64,000 nucleotides of DNA from Pholis gunnellus (Eukaryota > Chordata > Actinopteri > Perciformes > Pholidae): contig OU342808.1 in NCBI GenBank assembly GCA_910591455.2, positions 8,878,904-8,942,903 on the forward strand, written 5' to 3'. Positions 1 to 11,917 of the stretch are shown here, one piece after another (position 1 is the first letter of the stretch; each line of letters starts with the position of its first letter). Under the pieces are notes generated by a model. It ran no database searches and was not told the DNA's origin. It worked only from the letters and a program-made list of their open reading frames with translations. The position numbers and the translations under genes are program-made.

Positions 1-743
1 GGAAGCATATGGATGGTTGAAGAGAGGAAACCAACTCCCCCAGAGGGTAAAACAAAGGACATGGAGAGGAAGTCTAATTAATTACAGGAATGTGAGAGCT
101 TTATTTGCATCCTTTGGTTTCGTGAGTATAATAAAGACACTACATTTCTTCTCTTTAAAAGGCATGTTTGAGGAATATTAAATACCTTGAGGGAAGTTTT
201 CTCTGTGATACGAAACAGAAAAGTGAAGAGCACTTTAAGAGTCATAGTCATAGTGTAGTTCGTCATCTAATACTTCTATTGGGTGCTGGTTATATTATAT
301 AAAATGCAGTAAACCATTATGCTCTTTGCTTAGGTAGAGGGTGTCTTTGTTGCAGTTCAAACATCTACAATCTGAGCAAAAAGGGCTTATATTCGTAATG
401 GTTTCTGTTCAATTGAAGTGAATACATTTTGTCAGATTTTGGAAAAAATGGAAGGTAACAGGAAATGATTGATCGTGTTCTACATATAGTTACATTGTAA
501 ATGTTATTTAGCTATATGCACTATATCATAGCATCATCTAATTGCAAACATAGATAACTTTATTGTCTACAGCTTTGTCTTAGACCTTGAGTAATCATGT
601 TAACATCATAACATGTTATTCAAGGACAGAATAATGCCAGTGTTAATTAACATCAAACCTCCTACTGAAATTTCCAAAGGGGATAATTAAAACAATGTAC
701 AAACCAAATGTAAAATATCTCAAGCTTCTCCTTGTGTTTTCAT

Positions 744-906
744 GGGTTCCCTCCAAATCTTTCAGTTTCCTCCCACACTCCAAATGATTTGCAGTGTAAA
801 TTGCCCACAGGTAAATGAGAGGGTGTATGTTCGGCCTGACGGACTGGCAAGATGTCCAGGGTATTTTCCTGCATTTCAGAGATAAGCTCCAGTCGCCTGC
901 GACCTT
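744..906 (+). repeat. Decayed teleost interspersed repeat
   Basis: The order of words 'tttcctcccacactccaaa', 'gtaaattgcccacaggt', 'gactggcaagatgtccaggg' and 'ctccagtcgcctgcgacc' follows a repeat that is very common in teleost genomes, whose usual form reads roughly TCCTCCCACA, TAAATTGCCC, GACTGGCGACCTGTCCAGGG, CCCTGCGACC. This copy is diverged. The open frame that crosses it on the minus strand is a by-product of the repeat. I recognise the family from memory and cannot give its library name. Confidence 0.55.
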
Positions 907-1954
907 GGGAAAAGTGGGCCAAGTAAAGACCAAGTGCAGTGCAATTATCAATATGACATTCAATCATGGAAATTTGTTCCACAAGGCTACATCACACTGT
1001 GAGCATTTCCAACTGATTTGTTGCTGGAGTACTTGTTACATGAGTGATAATATGCAGCAGATTGGGTGGTAAATCAATCTGCTTAAGTGTCAGGGAACCT
1101 TTTTTCTATCCCAGCTGTTCTAGCACTGGCTGATAATGTTGTGTAAAGTAAACATCAAATAATGTAAATAGTCTGTGTGTGCTGTATGTCTTCACAACTC
1201 TGTGATTGATAGCAGACACTGCATGGTAATTAAATTAACTTAAAATCTGTGAAAAGATCCAGGGATTATCAGAATCACTGCACTGACACAATTACCGGCA
1301 CAGATAACTTGTCTCACCAATTGTATCGTCTGTGATGTAATTGTTGAGGCCCAAATAACATCAACGTCCATGTCAAGAACCCGTTTAACATGCCGACATG
1401 AGGGCATCAGTCTAACAATGAGGGTGGGATCATTAGGTGTTTTCTCACGGTTGTACAATTGCTCTTCATATAAAGAATTGTCCTCTATGCTGTGGGCGAG
1501 AATCACAGATTCACTTGCATTCCCACAGGGCAGCATGGGAACAAAGACAAGGGTACCGACTTGAAACGCAAAGATTAGTAGTGATCTTGAGAAGTTGCAG
1601 GATAAATTACACGTTGACGCAACCTGAAAAGCACACAACCGATCTGATTAGTACAAGAATGTGTTTTATGTTACATCTATTCTGTTATATTACAATGACC
1701 GCAGATATTTCTCGTGCTCGAGCCTGTACAAAATTACCTGTGTGTTGCAATATCCTTGAATACCTTTGCACACTTGAATCTCACACAATCTCATACAGGC
1801 AAAGTCTTTGTCTTGGAAAGGAAGGCAGACGTGCTTTTGGCTTCATCCCATCATCCCTGGGGGTCATCTTCACATCAGAGAGGGGCATCCTGAACTCAGG
1901 CTGAGGGGAAGCATGAAGGAAGAGGATGTGTGTCTAGTGTTGTGTGTGTGTGTG

Positions 1955-1956
<2 letters not shown>

Positions 1957-2041
<85 letters not shown>
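1957..2041. repeat. (TG)n microsatellite
   Basis: About 42 uninterrupted TG units. A shorter tract at 1941-1954 is separated from it by a few bases. Open frames here encode only alternating Val-Cys or Thr-His and are not genes. Confidence 0.95.
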
Positions 2042-2043
<2 letters not shown>

Positions 2044-5000
2044 AGTTCACAGTACTGGGAACAGCTGCAGGCAGGACTTCCTGTTCTGCACAGGAAACAA
2101 AATGGCGGCGTATGGGAGATCTGGAACAATGCTGTGAAAGTCAGCCACCACCCAGGTTAGGGAGCGAGGTGCTTGTGAATCAGAGGGCAGAGAGGTGAGC
2201 AGAGCACGTCCCATTACTGCTGCAGGAACCACATGTTGGAACACTTTTCCCTCAAATGGGCTTTTTGTGGAATTTAAAGCAGTTTGTTTCTATGGAACGT
2301 ATACATAATGTTTGAACATGAGTATGTCAAACTATGTTCCAAAATGTTCCAATAATTTTTGGTTTTTGTCTGGTTATTTAGATCCTCATCTGCAGTTGCT
2401 AATGCAACAGCATGTTCTTCCCAAGGTGCGATAGATACTGACAATATTGATGTGTAGTAGGATATGATATTGCATACATCCTGGTTTATTGTCTAGAGCA
2501 GGGTGAGTGGTTATAAGATTATATTAAAGCAAAACGTTGCTTGAAAAACAAATTACAGTCAACAAAATTATGAAGCAAACAGAAGACAATCAAATTCTCA
2601 GGCAATTCAGGCTCTCTGCCAAAGAGACTTTTGTTGTGAGCAGTCTCACGTTTCAAAACTGATGAGAATAGCAAGGAGGATGGAAGTTTACAGCTACGTC
2701 TTTGGTTTCAGGATGTCACTGGCACTATATTTAGTCTGTTAAAGATATAATAATCTGCTTTGTGCCCGTTTTGTATCCTTTGTGGATAAGGAACTGCCTC
2801 TCCTATCTGCCACTTTTCTGTGGCTGGAGCCTAGTTCTCAAATAATTGACAGTGATTGTTCCTGGAAAAACAGTAATAGAGTGCAACATGTTAACACATA
2901 ATTGTGTAATGTATTCTTTATTCAGTAGAAACGAGATGGTGATAGTGTAGAATTTTAGACATAGGAAATATGTAGGCCAAGTTACTGCACAGCTTAGAAA
3001 ACTGGGCTATTATGTAATGTACCAGTAAATGCTACTCCACCAGAGATTTCCATACGCCTTTTTCCTTTTCTTATCTAACCACCTGCTGCGGCCTCCTGAT
3101 TGTGCCCTCGAAAATAGAGGGATGATAAAGCCAGGAATAGAAAACTCAGGAAGAGGTCACACATTTTGAACATGACTTCAAAGTCTCCATTCTTGAGAGT
3201 TATCAATGAGTTGCCTCTTTTAAATTACGTTGCTTGATATGTTTTCCGATTTTCTCTTGGTCCTCCACAGTCTAAAACAGTTCAGAGATACTCGCTGGTT
3301 GTATTCTTGCACATTTGGAGCTGTTGTCCTGGGAGTTAATGTTCTAGAAAAAAATATTCCTTTGTCATTTGTCATGTCTTCCTCTTTGCAGTTTTATCCG
3401 TTTTAAAACACAAAGTCCTTTAAAAGTTGACAGGGAACCAGAGATGTTTTGTCATATAAAATTCTGATATCTGCACGGCACAATCATCCCATATCAGCAA
3501 ATTCTGTGAGTGAACAGATAAAGGAGCATAGAAGCCTGTCTCCTTCAGCTGAGAGGCACAGGGGATAACATTTTTCAGGTGAGGAAATAGTTAGACACTT
3601 TTCTGTCCCCTTATCGCACTTCACAGATGGCTTTTACCTCCAGACGTACACCTGGAGGAGCTCTCTCTCTTTACATAACTGGCCTCCTATTCAGCGCAAA
3701 AAAAAGATAATGGTGAAAGGCATGCCTCTATATATAAGTATGATTTGAATGTAAAATGTGTTCGTGTTAAGATAGGGACATTTATTTTTGGTTCCTTTTT
3801 AAATAACATTTTTAAAGTTCATTAAGCAGCAACATTCATATCAGTGCATATATTTAAAGGTCTTCCAACAGCTTGGCTTTCTTAACTTACAAAGAGATGC
3901 TGAGCCAGATAGCCAGACATCAAAAGTTACTGTCAGCCGGAACTCATCATGTTCTCCTCCAGTGTTCAACTTATATAAATCCATCCTAAATTATTTTAAT
4001 CTAATTTTTCAGTGTACTGGTATTCTCACTTTGAAAGTAACCTTTACTTTGTTCAGCATGTACGTACAGTACATAAAAAAGCTTTACGTGGAAAGATTTT
4101 TATTTCATGCACATGGCAGTCCCGGTTTGTTCATGTAACCTCCTTCTTTAGTTTTTTTGGTCAAAGATGCTGACGAGCATGAGCTAAGTTACAGGATGTA
4201 CCAAACTGAAAATTAGGATACTTTCATTTGAATAGAACCGCAAACGGAAAAAAATGTGATGAATCTGCACAATATTTGCGATTGCTGCTTGTAAAGCAAA
4301 CTTTTCTGTAAAAAAAAATGTCCCTCTTTGAAAGTGTAATTATATATAAGCATGCAGGTAGACATACATTCTATGGGAGCGTGTGTGTGGGCGTGCACAT
4401 GTTCCTCCATTCTCTGGAGTAGCCTCATAACACACTGTGTCATGCAGAAGCTTTGTGCTTTCCAACAATCGTTCTTTGACCATAACCTCTCTTTCTTGAA
4501 AGGGTGACATCATGCACTGCAAGTACATTCCACAATCCTATATCATATGACTCACTTTAGGAATTAAAGAAATGTACAAATGTTGCTGCTTCTGTTAAAG
4601 ATAAGAACCTTTTGATAACGAAGATCTTCTTTCTCGGATCAAATCCTATTTTGTAATTGAACACTTTATATTATCGTTTTGGGCCAAATACCAAAAATAG
4701 AACCTAAAGACCGAGTAGTTGAGCTGGAAGATCCTTAAAAGTGCTGCAGAGCTGAGGGGAACTGCAGCACTGGGTGACCATGCCCTGTGGGTTTATCACT
4801 GTAAGTCATTTTCTGACGTCAATATTTTAGTTAATAAGTTAGTTTGTTCGTACTCTTCATCTACACAACTTCACAACTTTCAGGCTCAGTCAGCACAGGA
4901 AGACAGGACTTCGACCAAACAAGAATGAAAAATGTCTGTGGAGGATGTACATGCATGGATTTTACATTTTAAAACTAAAGAGATCAGCAAAGTGTACAAG

Positions 5001-6233
5001 TCTTGTTCATCCAATGTTCTGTGTGACAGTTAATAATTCAAATAGTTTAATCTCATCAACTCAGTCATAAAACTGACAATGTCCTTAAACAGGAAATTAC
5101 ATTTTTGATGCAGTAACTGTTGTATTAAAACCACAGTCTCTTTTTCTTTCATCATTTTGAGAGCCAGTGTGTAGGAGGTCAAGAGCGAAAGCAGTCCTTT
5201 GTACAGAGAATATCTCTGTAAGAAAGGGGCGTCGGATGTGTGACATCCACATTCATGTGTACTCAAAAAAAGTGAGAATTTCCCAAGTTTTCAGCCTCTA
5301 CATCTTCTGTTCTCTTCACAAACTGTTCCTGTGGTAGAATACAGGTTACCATGGAGACAGAATCACCCACATGTCTCATCACGAGGAGCCTCTTATCCAT
5401 GACAACACAGCTGTTTCCTCTATCCTTCACATTTGGTACATTGCTCATCACTTTGCATATTCTGCACAATACTTAAATCAAAGGAGCTTTGGAGCAGAAC
5501 ATCCTGCCTGAACTGCTTTAGACCTTCACTACTGCTGCCGCGATAAATTACTCTGTGAATTGCCACCGGTGTTAAGTGATGTTCGAGGGACGTACGTGCT
5601 CACAGGCTTTTGCGGGTAGCTTCTCATGCGATTGAACTTTGGAAAATATTAATATGAAGGAATCCTTTCAAGAGGTGCAGTAAATATATGAAAAGAGACA
5701 TCATATAGATTTGTTGCTGCTGGGAACAAACCCCTCTGGATCTTAATATGTTGCCTCTTTCAACATTAAATAGGTCTCTTAGCCCCTACCTATACTATAC
5801 AAAGTTATATGTTTGGAAATTCTTGTACGACACCTTTAAAGTCTTTACTCTGCGTCATCTCCACAAATATGGGCATTTCCGCAGCAGTCATTGAAAGAGG
5901 TAATCTCATATAAAATATGTGAGCACACAGCATGACGCAAGTGACGGATATATACAAACACCTACACAAGCAGTGCGTCTGACTACAGAAAGAGAGGAAA
6001 TTGCAGTGCCCACTCACTGTTACTCCGCCTTGTAGTGAGCTCGCGCTGCTTAGAAAAACAAGCAGAGCACAGACTTGACTGCCAAGTTTTTACTACAGGA
6101 TTTATGCAACATTTCCAACCTTTTAAACCGGATATGTACGGATAAACAGTGTAGTAGGCTGTATTTGAACACATTTATCAGATAACTATAATAGATAAGT
6201 ATAGATAAATACATTTATATATTATATCTATCT

Positions 6234-6268
6234 GATGAACAGACAGACAGACAGTCTGTCTGTTCATC
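6234..6268. repeat. Inverted repeat, 15-bp perfect stem, 5-nt loop
   Basis: The left arm 6234-6248 reads gatgaacagacagac. The right arm 6254-6268 is its exact reverse complement, separated by agaca. It adjoins GATA/TATC-like short repeats. The arms are partly simple sequence (GACA units), so replication slippage could have produced it. Confidence 0.8.
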
Positions 6269-9200
6269 CCTTCGTCTGTTTCATCAAGTCACACAGTGAA
6301 AGGTAGACTCTGCTGTGCTGTGATGTAGAGCTCAGTGTGGGGCCAGGGACTGCTAATACTCAGTGTCTTGGTTATTGCATGCCCCCGAACTCACCAACCC
6401 CTGCAGCACCTGAGGAATCATGACAGATCCCCAACAGGCTGTAGAAGTTTGTGTACCAGCTCATAATGGCCGCATGAGATTCAAGTAATGGCGATGGCTG
6501 CGTTATGGGCTGATTTGATAAATAACCCCTCAATCATGTTACACTCTGGATTAGTGTACTTAAAGTTGAATAAAATGTCTATAATGTCACAACTCTGAAG
6601 GATGTCATTGTAAGTTCAGTCCAGACTCACAGGAACGTTCTGGGTTATGTACCATCTGTCCCTAATAACTCTTTAAACTCTGTATAATGGTGGCCTACAG
6701 CTGCTAGAACATTCTGAACGCACAAAATCAGAGCGACGAAGAAGCCCAAAGGACCAAGGGCGTGTCCATATGCACTCTTACAACAGTAATATTATTTAAA
6801 GGGGCCACACTTCACAGCAAGCAGACATTACATGGAACATGCATGACATAAGAAAATATAATTGCCACCCACACAAGGCCACCTGTGAGATAAGCAATCA
6901 TCCTGTTTTAAAATGCACAACACACAAATTTGACACGCACACAGACCATCACAAGTCAAGCCCTAAACATTTAACACAAATATCAATGGTGCACAACTGT
7001 TATACTGTAAAAAGTGTTATTTTTGTATACTGCAAAACAGTTATCTGATTACAATGAGTAAACTTTGGGGGTAGCTTTTACAACGTTGAGGGGTATGCTA
7101 AAGGCGCGCTATAGTTCCCCCAACCCCATCTACTAGGGGCATAGTCATTCAATTGTCAAAATAACTTTTGTTGATCATTTAGTGAGCCTATGTGAGCATT
7201 CTTAATACATAATAGATACCATTATACTCCGGCATCTGTGATGTCAGACTTACTGCTATTGTCAAACTGTGCAACAAACCTTGTAGGAACAAATTCAAAT
7301 GTCCCCCAAACAATTCAAGTTCTCATAAACATTCATTCAGTAAAACAGAAAAAAGTAAGGCCCAATTTGACCGTGCAAGGACTTTGACGTTTTAGGGGTC
7401 AAAGTCAATGGCCGCCATTTATTATTCTTCAATAAACATCTTTAAATCTTGTAGAGACTGGTACATGTTGTTATATTAATTACAGCAGCACTGCCCTGGG
7501 CTTCACAGTCAATACCTGTTTTCTGACTGTAATACACTTTAAGATTTTATGTGTAATGCACAACCATCATGGCTTTTAATGTCACTGCCCAATTGAATCA
7601 ATATGTGCAACACAGTAAATATGCTTACCGTGTCAGGTTTATTGTGTAACACACCATAATTCATGCTTCTCTCGTCACTGACCAGGATTTATATATCATG
7701 TTCTTAGATTATCTATCAGCGAACACATTAATGTCTGAGATGTGAGGCGTTTTAACCTGCCATTACTGTCCATCCATTTTGGACAGTTTTACTGTAATAT
7801 TCTTTGTTAAATATGTACTGTAACTTACATTATCAAAGATCTGCTAATGATTAGATGATCGGATTTAATGCAATAATGCAAAGACCTTTCATGCAAAATC
7901 CCCAGCCTTCATTCTTCCTTATAAAAGATAGACATTTATAGATGCATTACAATAGCTTTTGAGCATATACTAAAATTCCCATTAAGTGTAGCAGCCTGTA
8001 TTTAGTGGTCATCAACAATGTAAACTTAAAGCTAGATCTCTTCTCACAGGAAATGATTGTTGATGGAGCTGATTTTACACTACAGCAGCCGAATTGTTTA
8101 CTTGCATCTCTAGCCGCTACGTGTCAAAGTATAATATAAATGTAGATATGTGCAATCAATTCTCTAGGTTTTCATCTGAGTTGTATCAGCTCACAGAACA
8201 TGCAAAACTTGTTTATATTACTCGTCAATCGTCTAAACTTTAAACTGGCAAAGTCTTTTAAAAAGGTCTGTTGACACCGCGGGGCTTGACCTGCAGCTGC
8301 TGACTGTTTAGTGACCCGCATATACTTCCCTTGTAAACACACACAAATCTGTGTCACTGCACATGTTGGAGTTTTACATGATTCACCCAAGAATATCAAC
8401 ACAACAGGCATTTGGCGTTCACACAGTCATTGTTGCAGCCTGCCTGAGGGTGGTGTTTGGAGCACAGGGTGAATGGAAAATGCTAAAGCTGAGTCACGAA
8501 GAACCCACAGCTGTCATGCATTGCCACCTGGTGGATTGTATACTTTATAGTGGAACAGCCTCAGATTGTCCATGTAAAGTACACAATGTTGACTTGACTC
8601 CTTCATGCACGAAGAAGAATATGGAGATATGTTGCATGTGGTTTACCATACTTTATTTAGTTATCATAACAGTATGATTATTCAAAATAAATTAAATCTG
8701 AGGTTTAGCTTTAAAAATGGAAATGTCTGATCACGCTCTGTGATTACGTTTCTTTTTGTACGTTTTGTGTAGACATCCACTTCACCTGTTTTTCCATTAG
8801 ATTAGTCAGAAGTGTTTCAAGTGTGCATTGGATTATATACATTTACATTTTTTGTTAAAAATATATATCATTTGATTGTTATCATAAACCTATTATTTGT
8901 GCAATTATGTCCAGCCTGAAGTGTTCTATCCGATGCTCAGCATCATATAACTGTGGATGATCTCTTTTTGCATCCATTCTTAGTGTGCACAAAAACAGTG
9001 AATACCCCTGTATAGAAAGGAGTTTTTCAACAACGGCATTTCCACTTCCTTATTTGTGCAGGGATGCAGGTTTAATTATCTTGCAGTTCATCAAGTGCAA
9101 TATTCGGAGGTGGCATAACATACAAATTAGAATAAATGAATATGCAGCTGATGTGACCATTTGGTCTGAAATATAATTGATAATCATGAGGAGCTTATTC

Positions 9201-10973
9201 TTAATTTTAAAATGGGTTTGCTTTCTCTCTCTCTGTCCCTCTAATGGAACATTAGCTGAGTGGGCAGTTGCTGGACAATCGCAAAACTAGTGTAGGTGTG
9301 GGCCAGTGTTAATCAGCAACATCCGTTTTACACTGTAACAATGGATTGTGACCCTCTGTCAACCACCTCTCCATAATCTACGTCAGAGGATAACTTGTTG
9401 ACCTGACAGCTTCACTCAGTAGATGAGGACCCACGTCTTCCTGAATACATTGTTCTGTAAAAGTAGGCTTCTAGTGGGCTTTCAAAAGACTATGGTAATC
9501 ATAAGTCAGCTGCAGAGAAAAGAGTGATGAGAGATAATGACTGCTCTCACTTACTTCTTAGAAGAAGAATCAATAATGTTGTTGGGGTACTTATAATCCA
9601 ATTTAGCTCAGGTAAGAAATGAACAGATGAGGCCTGTGGAGGGATGCGCCTCTGAACTGTCTGAACTCAGTGACTCATTTGTTTGCAGAGTGATCCAAAC
9701 AGAGCCCACACTGCCCTTCCTACGCCTTATGGGGGATTCTGTTTTCCAAACACAGAAGTGTTTACATGCTGCGACAAGTTTAGAGAGAAATATGATCCCA
9801 ATGACAAATGAAATGGGACAAATATGTAAACAACAATAGCCTGGACTCTTAACAGAAACCCACCACCCATGAGTGAGCAGGGTTGATGTAGGGTCTACAT
9901 CACAAAATAAAGATGTGCAACATACAAGAGGAGCAAACCGATTCAGCAGTACCACTTGCAATGTTTATGTGTATGCGCAATGAGTGCACTTGCAGAGTGT
10001 GCGTGGGCAGGCAAGCAGGTAGACAAGCAGTAATGACAATGTGACTTGATGAGAATTTCAACAAATAAAACAAAACATGTGTTTGAATAAGATTACCAGC
10101 CTAAAATATATGCATTTGTGTGTTTTTATTGGTTGAGAATTTACATGCGTAATTACGAGTTTTTTTTGTAAAAAACAAAGTAACCTTAATCGCCATTAGA
10201 ACTCACCAAATGTGGCATCCAATGCAATGCTGGCAGCTCTCACGGGCACAATGAAGCTGTCAGACCCTCTCCTTTGTCTAATGTGAATAGGCCTATTGCA
10301 AGGCCCAATATATGAGACATCGTCATTCCTCATCTAGTTACAGGTCTCACATTATTTTGGCAGTTAGCTGAATGCCCAAACTGGACAAACAGAAAATGTA
10401 GCTGCATACACAGTGAAATGCCTTTTTAAAAGACAAACCAGAATGGTGCTCCCTGCACACAAAAAAAGCCTTCACCCGCCTGTCACACGTACAACTTAAT
10501 AGACAGCAGAAGCTCAAAACAAATGCTGATAGCGAAAACACATGACTAAGTTTCTTTTATGCTGCAGGAGGGACGCCCATCCCGTCCTGGATCAGGATGA
10601 GATAGAAAGCAATTTATCGCCAGCGCCCTGTGCACAAACATCTTCATCTTCATTCCCTGACAGCAGCAGTGAATCACCTTGAACTACTCGTAACCGTGTC
10701 TTCTACTGTGCACAATATAACACCATGGAACTTTTTCATGACCCTAACAATCAAAACATCAGAAAGTTGGATAAAGTTGTCTTTAGCTGATATGAGTGTA
10801 GAGTAAAGTCCACCTTTGCTGGTGCCTGGCCAATTGGAGTCAACCTGTTTTTATTTTATGTGATCAAATATGATGAGGTTTCGAAGTCATCCAAACCAGG
10901 GAGGGAGGGAAGAGGAAGGAAAGATGGAGTGGATCTCAGTGGTGTGAAAAAAGTAGTCTTTTGAAGGGTTCTT

Positions 10974-10987
10974 TTGCCCTCTGCTGG
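10974..10987 (-). promoter_or_regulatory. CTCF-like motif
   Basis: Read on the minus strand the bases are CCAGCAGAGGGCAA. This fits the vertebrate CTCF core CCASYAGRKGGCRS at every position except the last. It lies about 0.9 kb upstream of the mier3 start. The match is by eye; binding is inferred. Confidence 0.4.
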
Positions 10988-11843
10988 CCTGCTCACCAAA
11001 AAACATAACTTTTCAAATAATTTCTGAAAAAGACTACTGTACATAATTATATTTAGTCAAAATCATTATTTGGTATCCAACCCTTGCCTTAAAGAGAGAG
11101 TTCAGATATTTTCACATGGAAGAGTACTCTCTTATGATATTGGTGGATGGAAATGTATAGAAAAACGTTCACAACAATATTAGAAAACCTTGTCCATGGT
11201 GTTTGAACAAGAGTGATTGGCTGTATCGTAGGCACATTTGTTAGGAATCCAATTGTTTTCTTAAAAAAATTAAACATGGATTAAAAAAAAGGAAATATTG
11301 GTGACATTTTGACCCCACCTTATAGGTGATTTGTCACTTTCATTACTTCTCCTAAAAGACACTCCAGTGTTTGGTATTAGTATTAGTATAAGTATGTAGT
11401 CTGTATGTAAAAATAACGCAGAAATGACGCAACAGATTGCTAAAATTATCATATGGAATGATATAACTAAAAACCTCACTAGTGCCATTTAAGGGCATTG
11501 TGGCCACAATTAAAAGCTGTTATGGTAATATGTAATGTCAAAAATGTTAATGGAGATAAAACTGAGGTTTTTAAATGCCATAGCTGCAATAAACAATATT
11601 GAGGCGAGCAGGAAATCAGCTGGGATGTCCAGAGAACATCCTAAGCATCTTATGGTATTTTGTCATTATGTGAGAGGCTCAACGCCATGCAACGATTCAT
11701 GTTGGAACACTATTGGCACATTTTATATTTGCATTTGTATTTCTTATGTTTTAACCCTACGTTACCGTTTATAAAAGATTGCCGTTATTCTGATCAGTGG
11801 TCAGTTTGAATGGCGTCACGACTAGAACGGTCACCTGGATCTC

Positions 11844-11917
11844 TGATTGGCTCAGAGCGCTGATCCGGGTACTGCGCTAGAACGAGCCCATTAGCTGAAG
11901 GTACCAATATGGCGGAG
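11844..11917 (+). promoter_or_regulatory. mier3: mier3 proximal promoter and TISU/YY1-like start context
   Basis: An inverted CCAAT box (gattgg, near 11848) lies about 60 bases before the mier3 ATG. The start itself sits in caatATGGCGGAG, close to the YY1/TISU element (SAASATGGCGGC) that combines promoter function with initiation on mRNAs with very short leaders. No TATA box is seen at a fitting distance. The transcription start is not determined; a leader of only a few tens of bases is an inference from this element. Confidence 0.4.

Larger units (their letters stand above)
1..11843. other. Intergenic region upstream of mier3, no recognised gene
   Basis: I recognise no conserved coding exon in this stretch. 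The open frames are short, overlap on both strands and match no family I know. The longest are an opposed pair at 1240-1904. It contains a decayed interspersed repeat near 744-906, a long TG microsatellite at 1957-2041, a 15-bp-stem inverted repeat at 6234-6268 and a CTCF-like motif at 10974-10987. The rest is AT-rich single-copy-looking sequence. It could hold enhancers or non-coding transcripts, but nothing seen here proves that. Confidence 0.6.
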
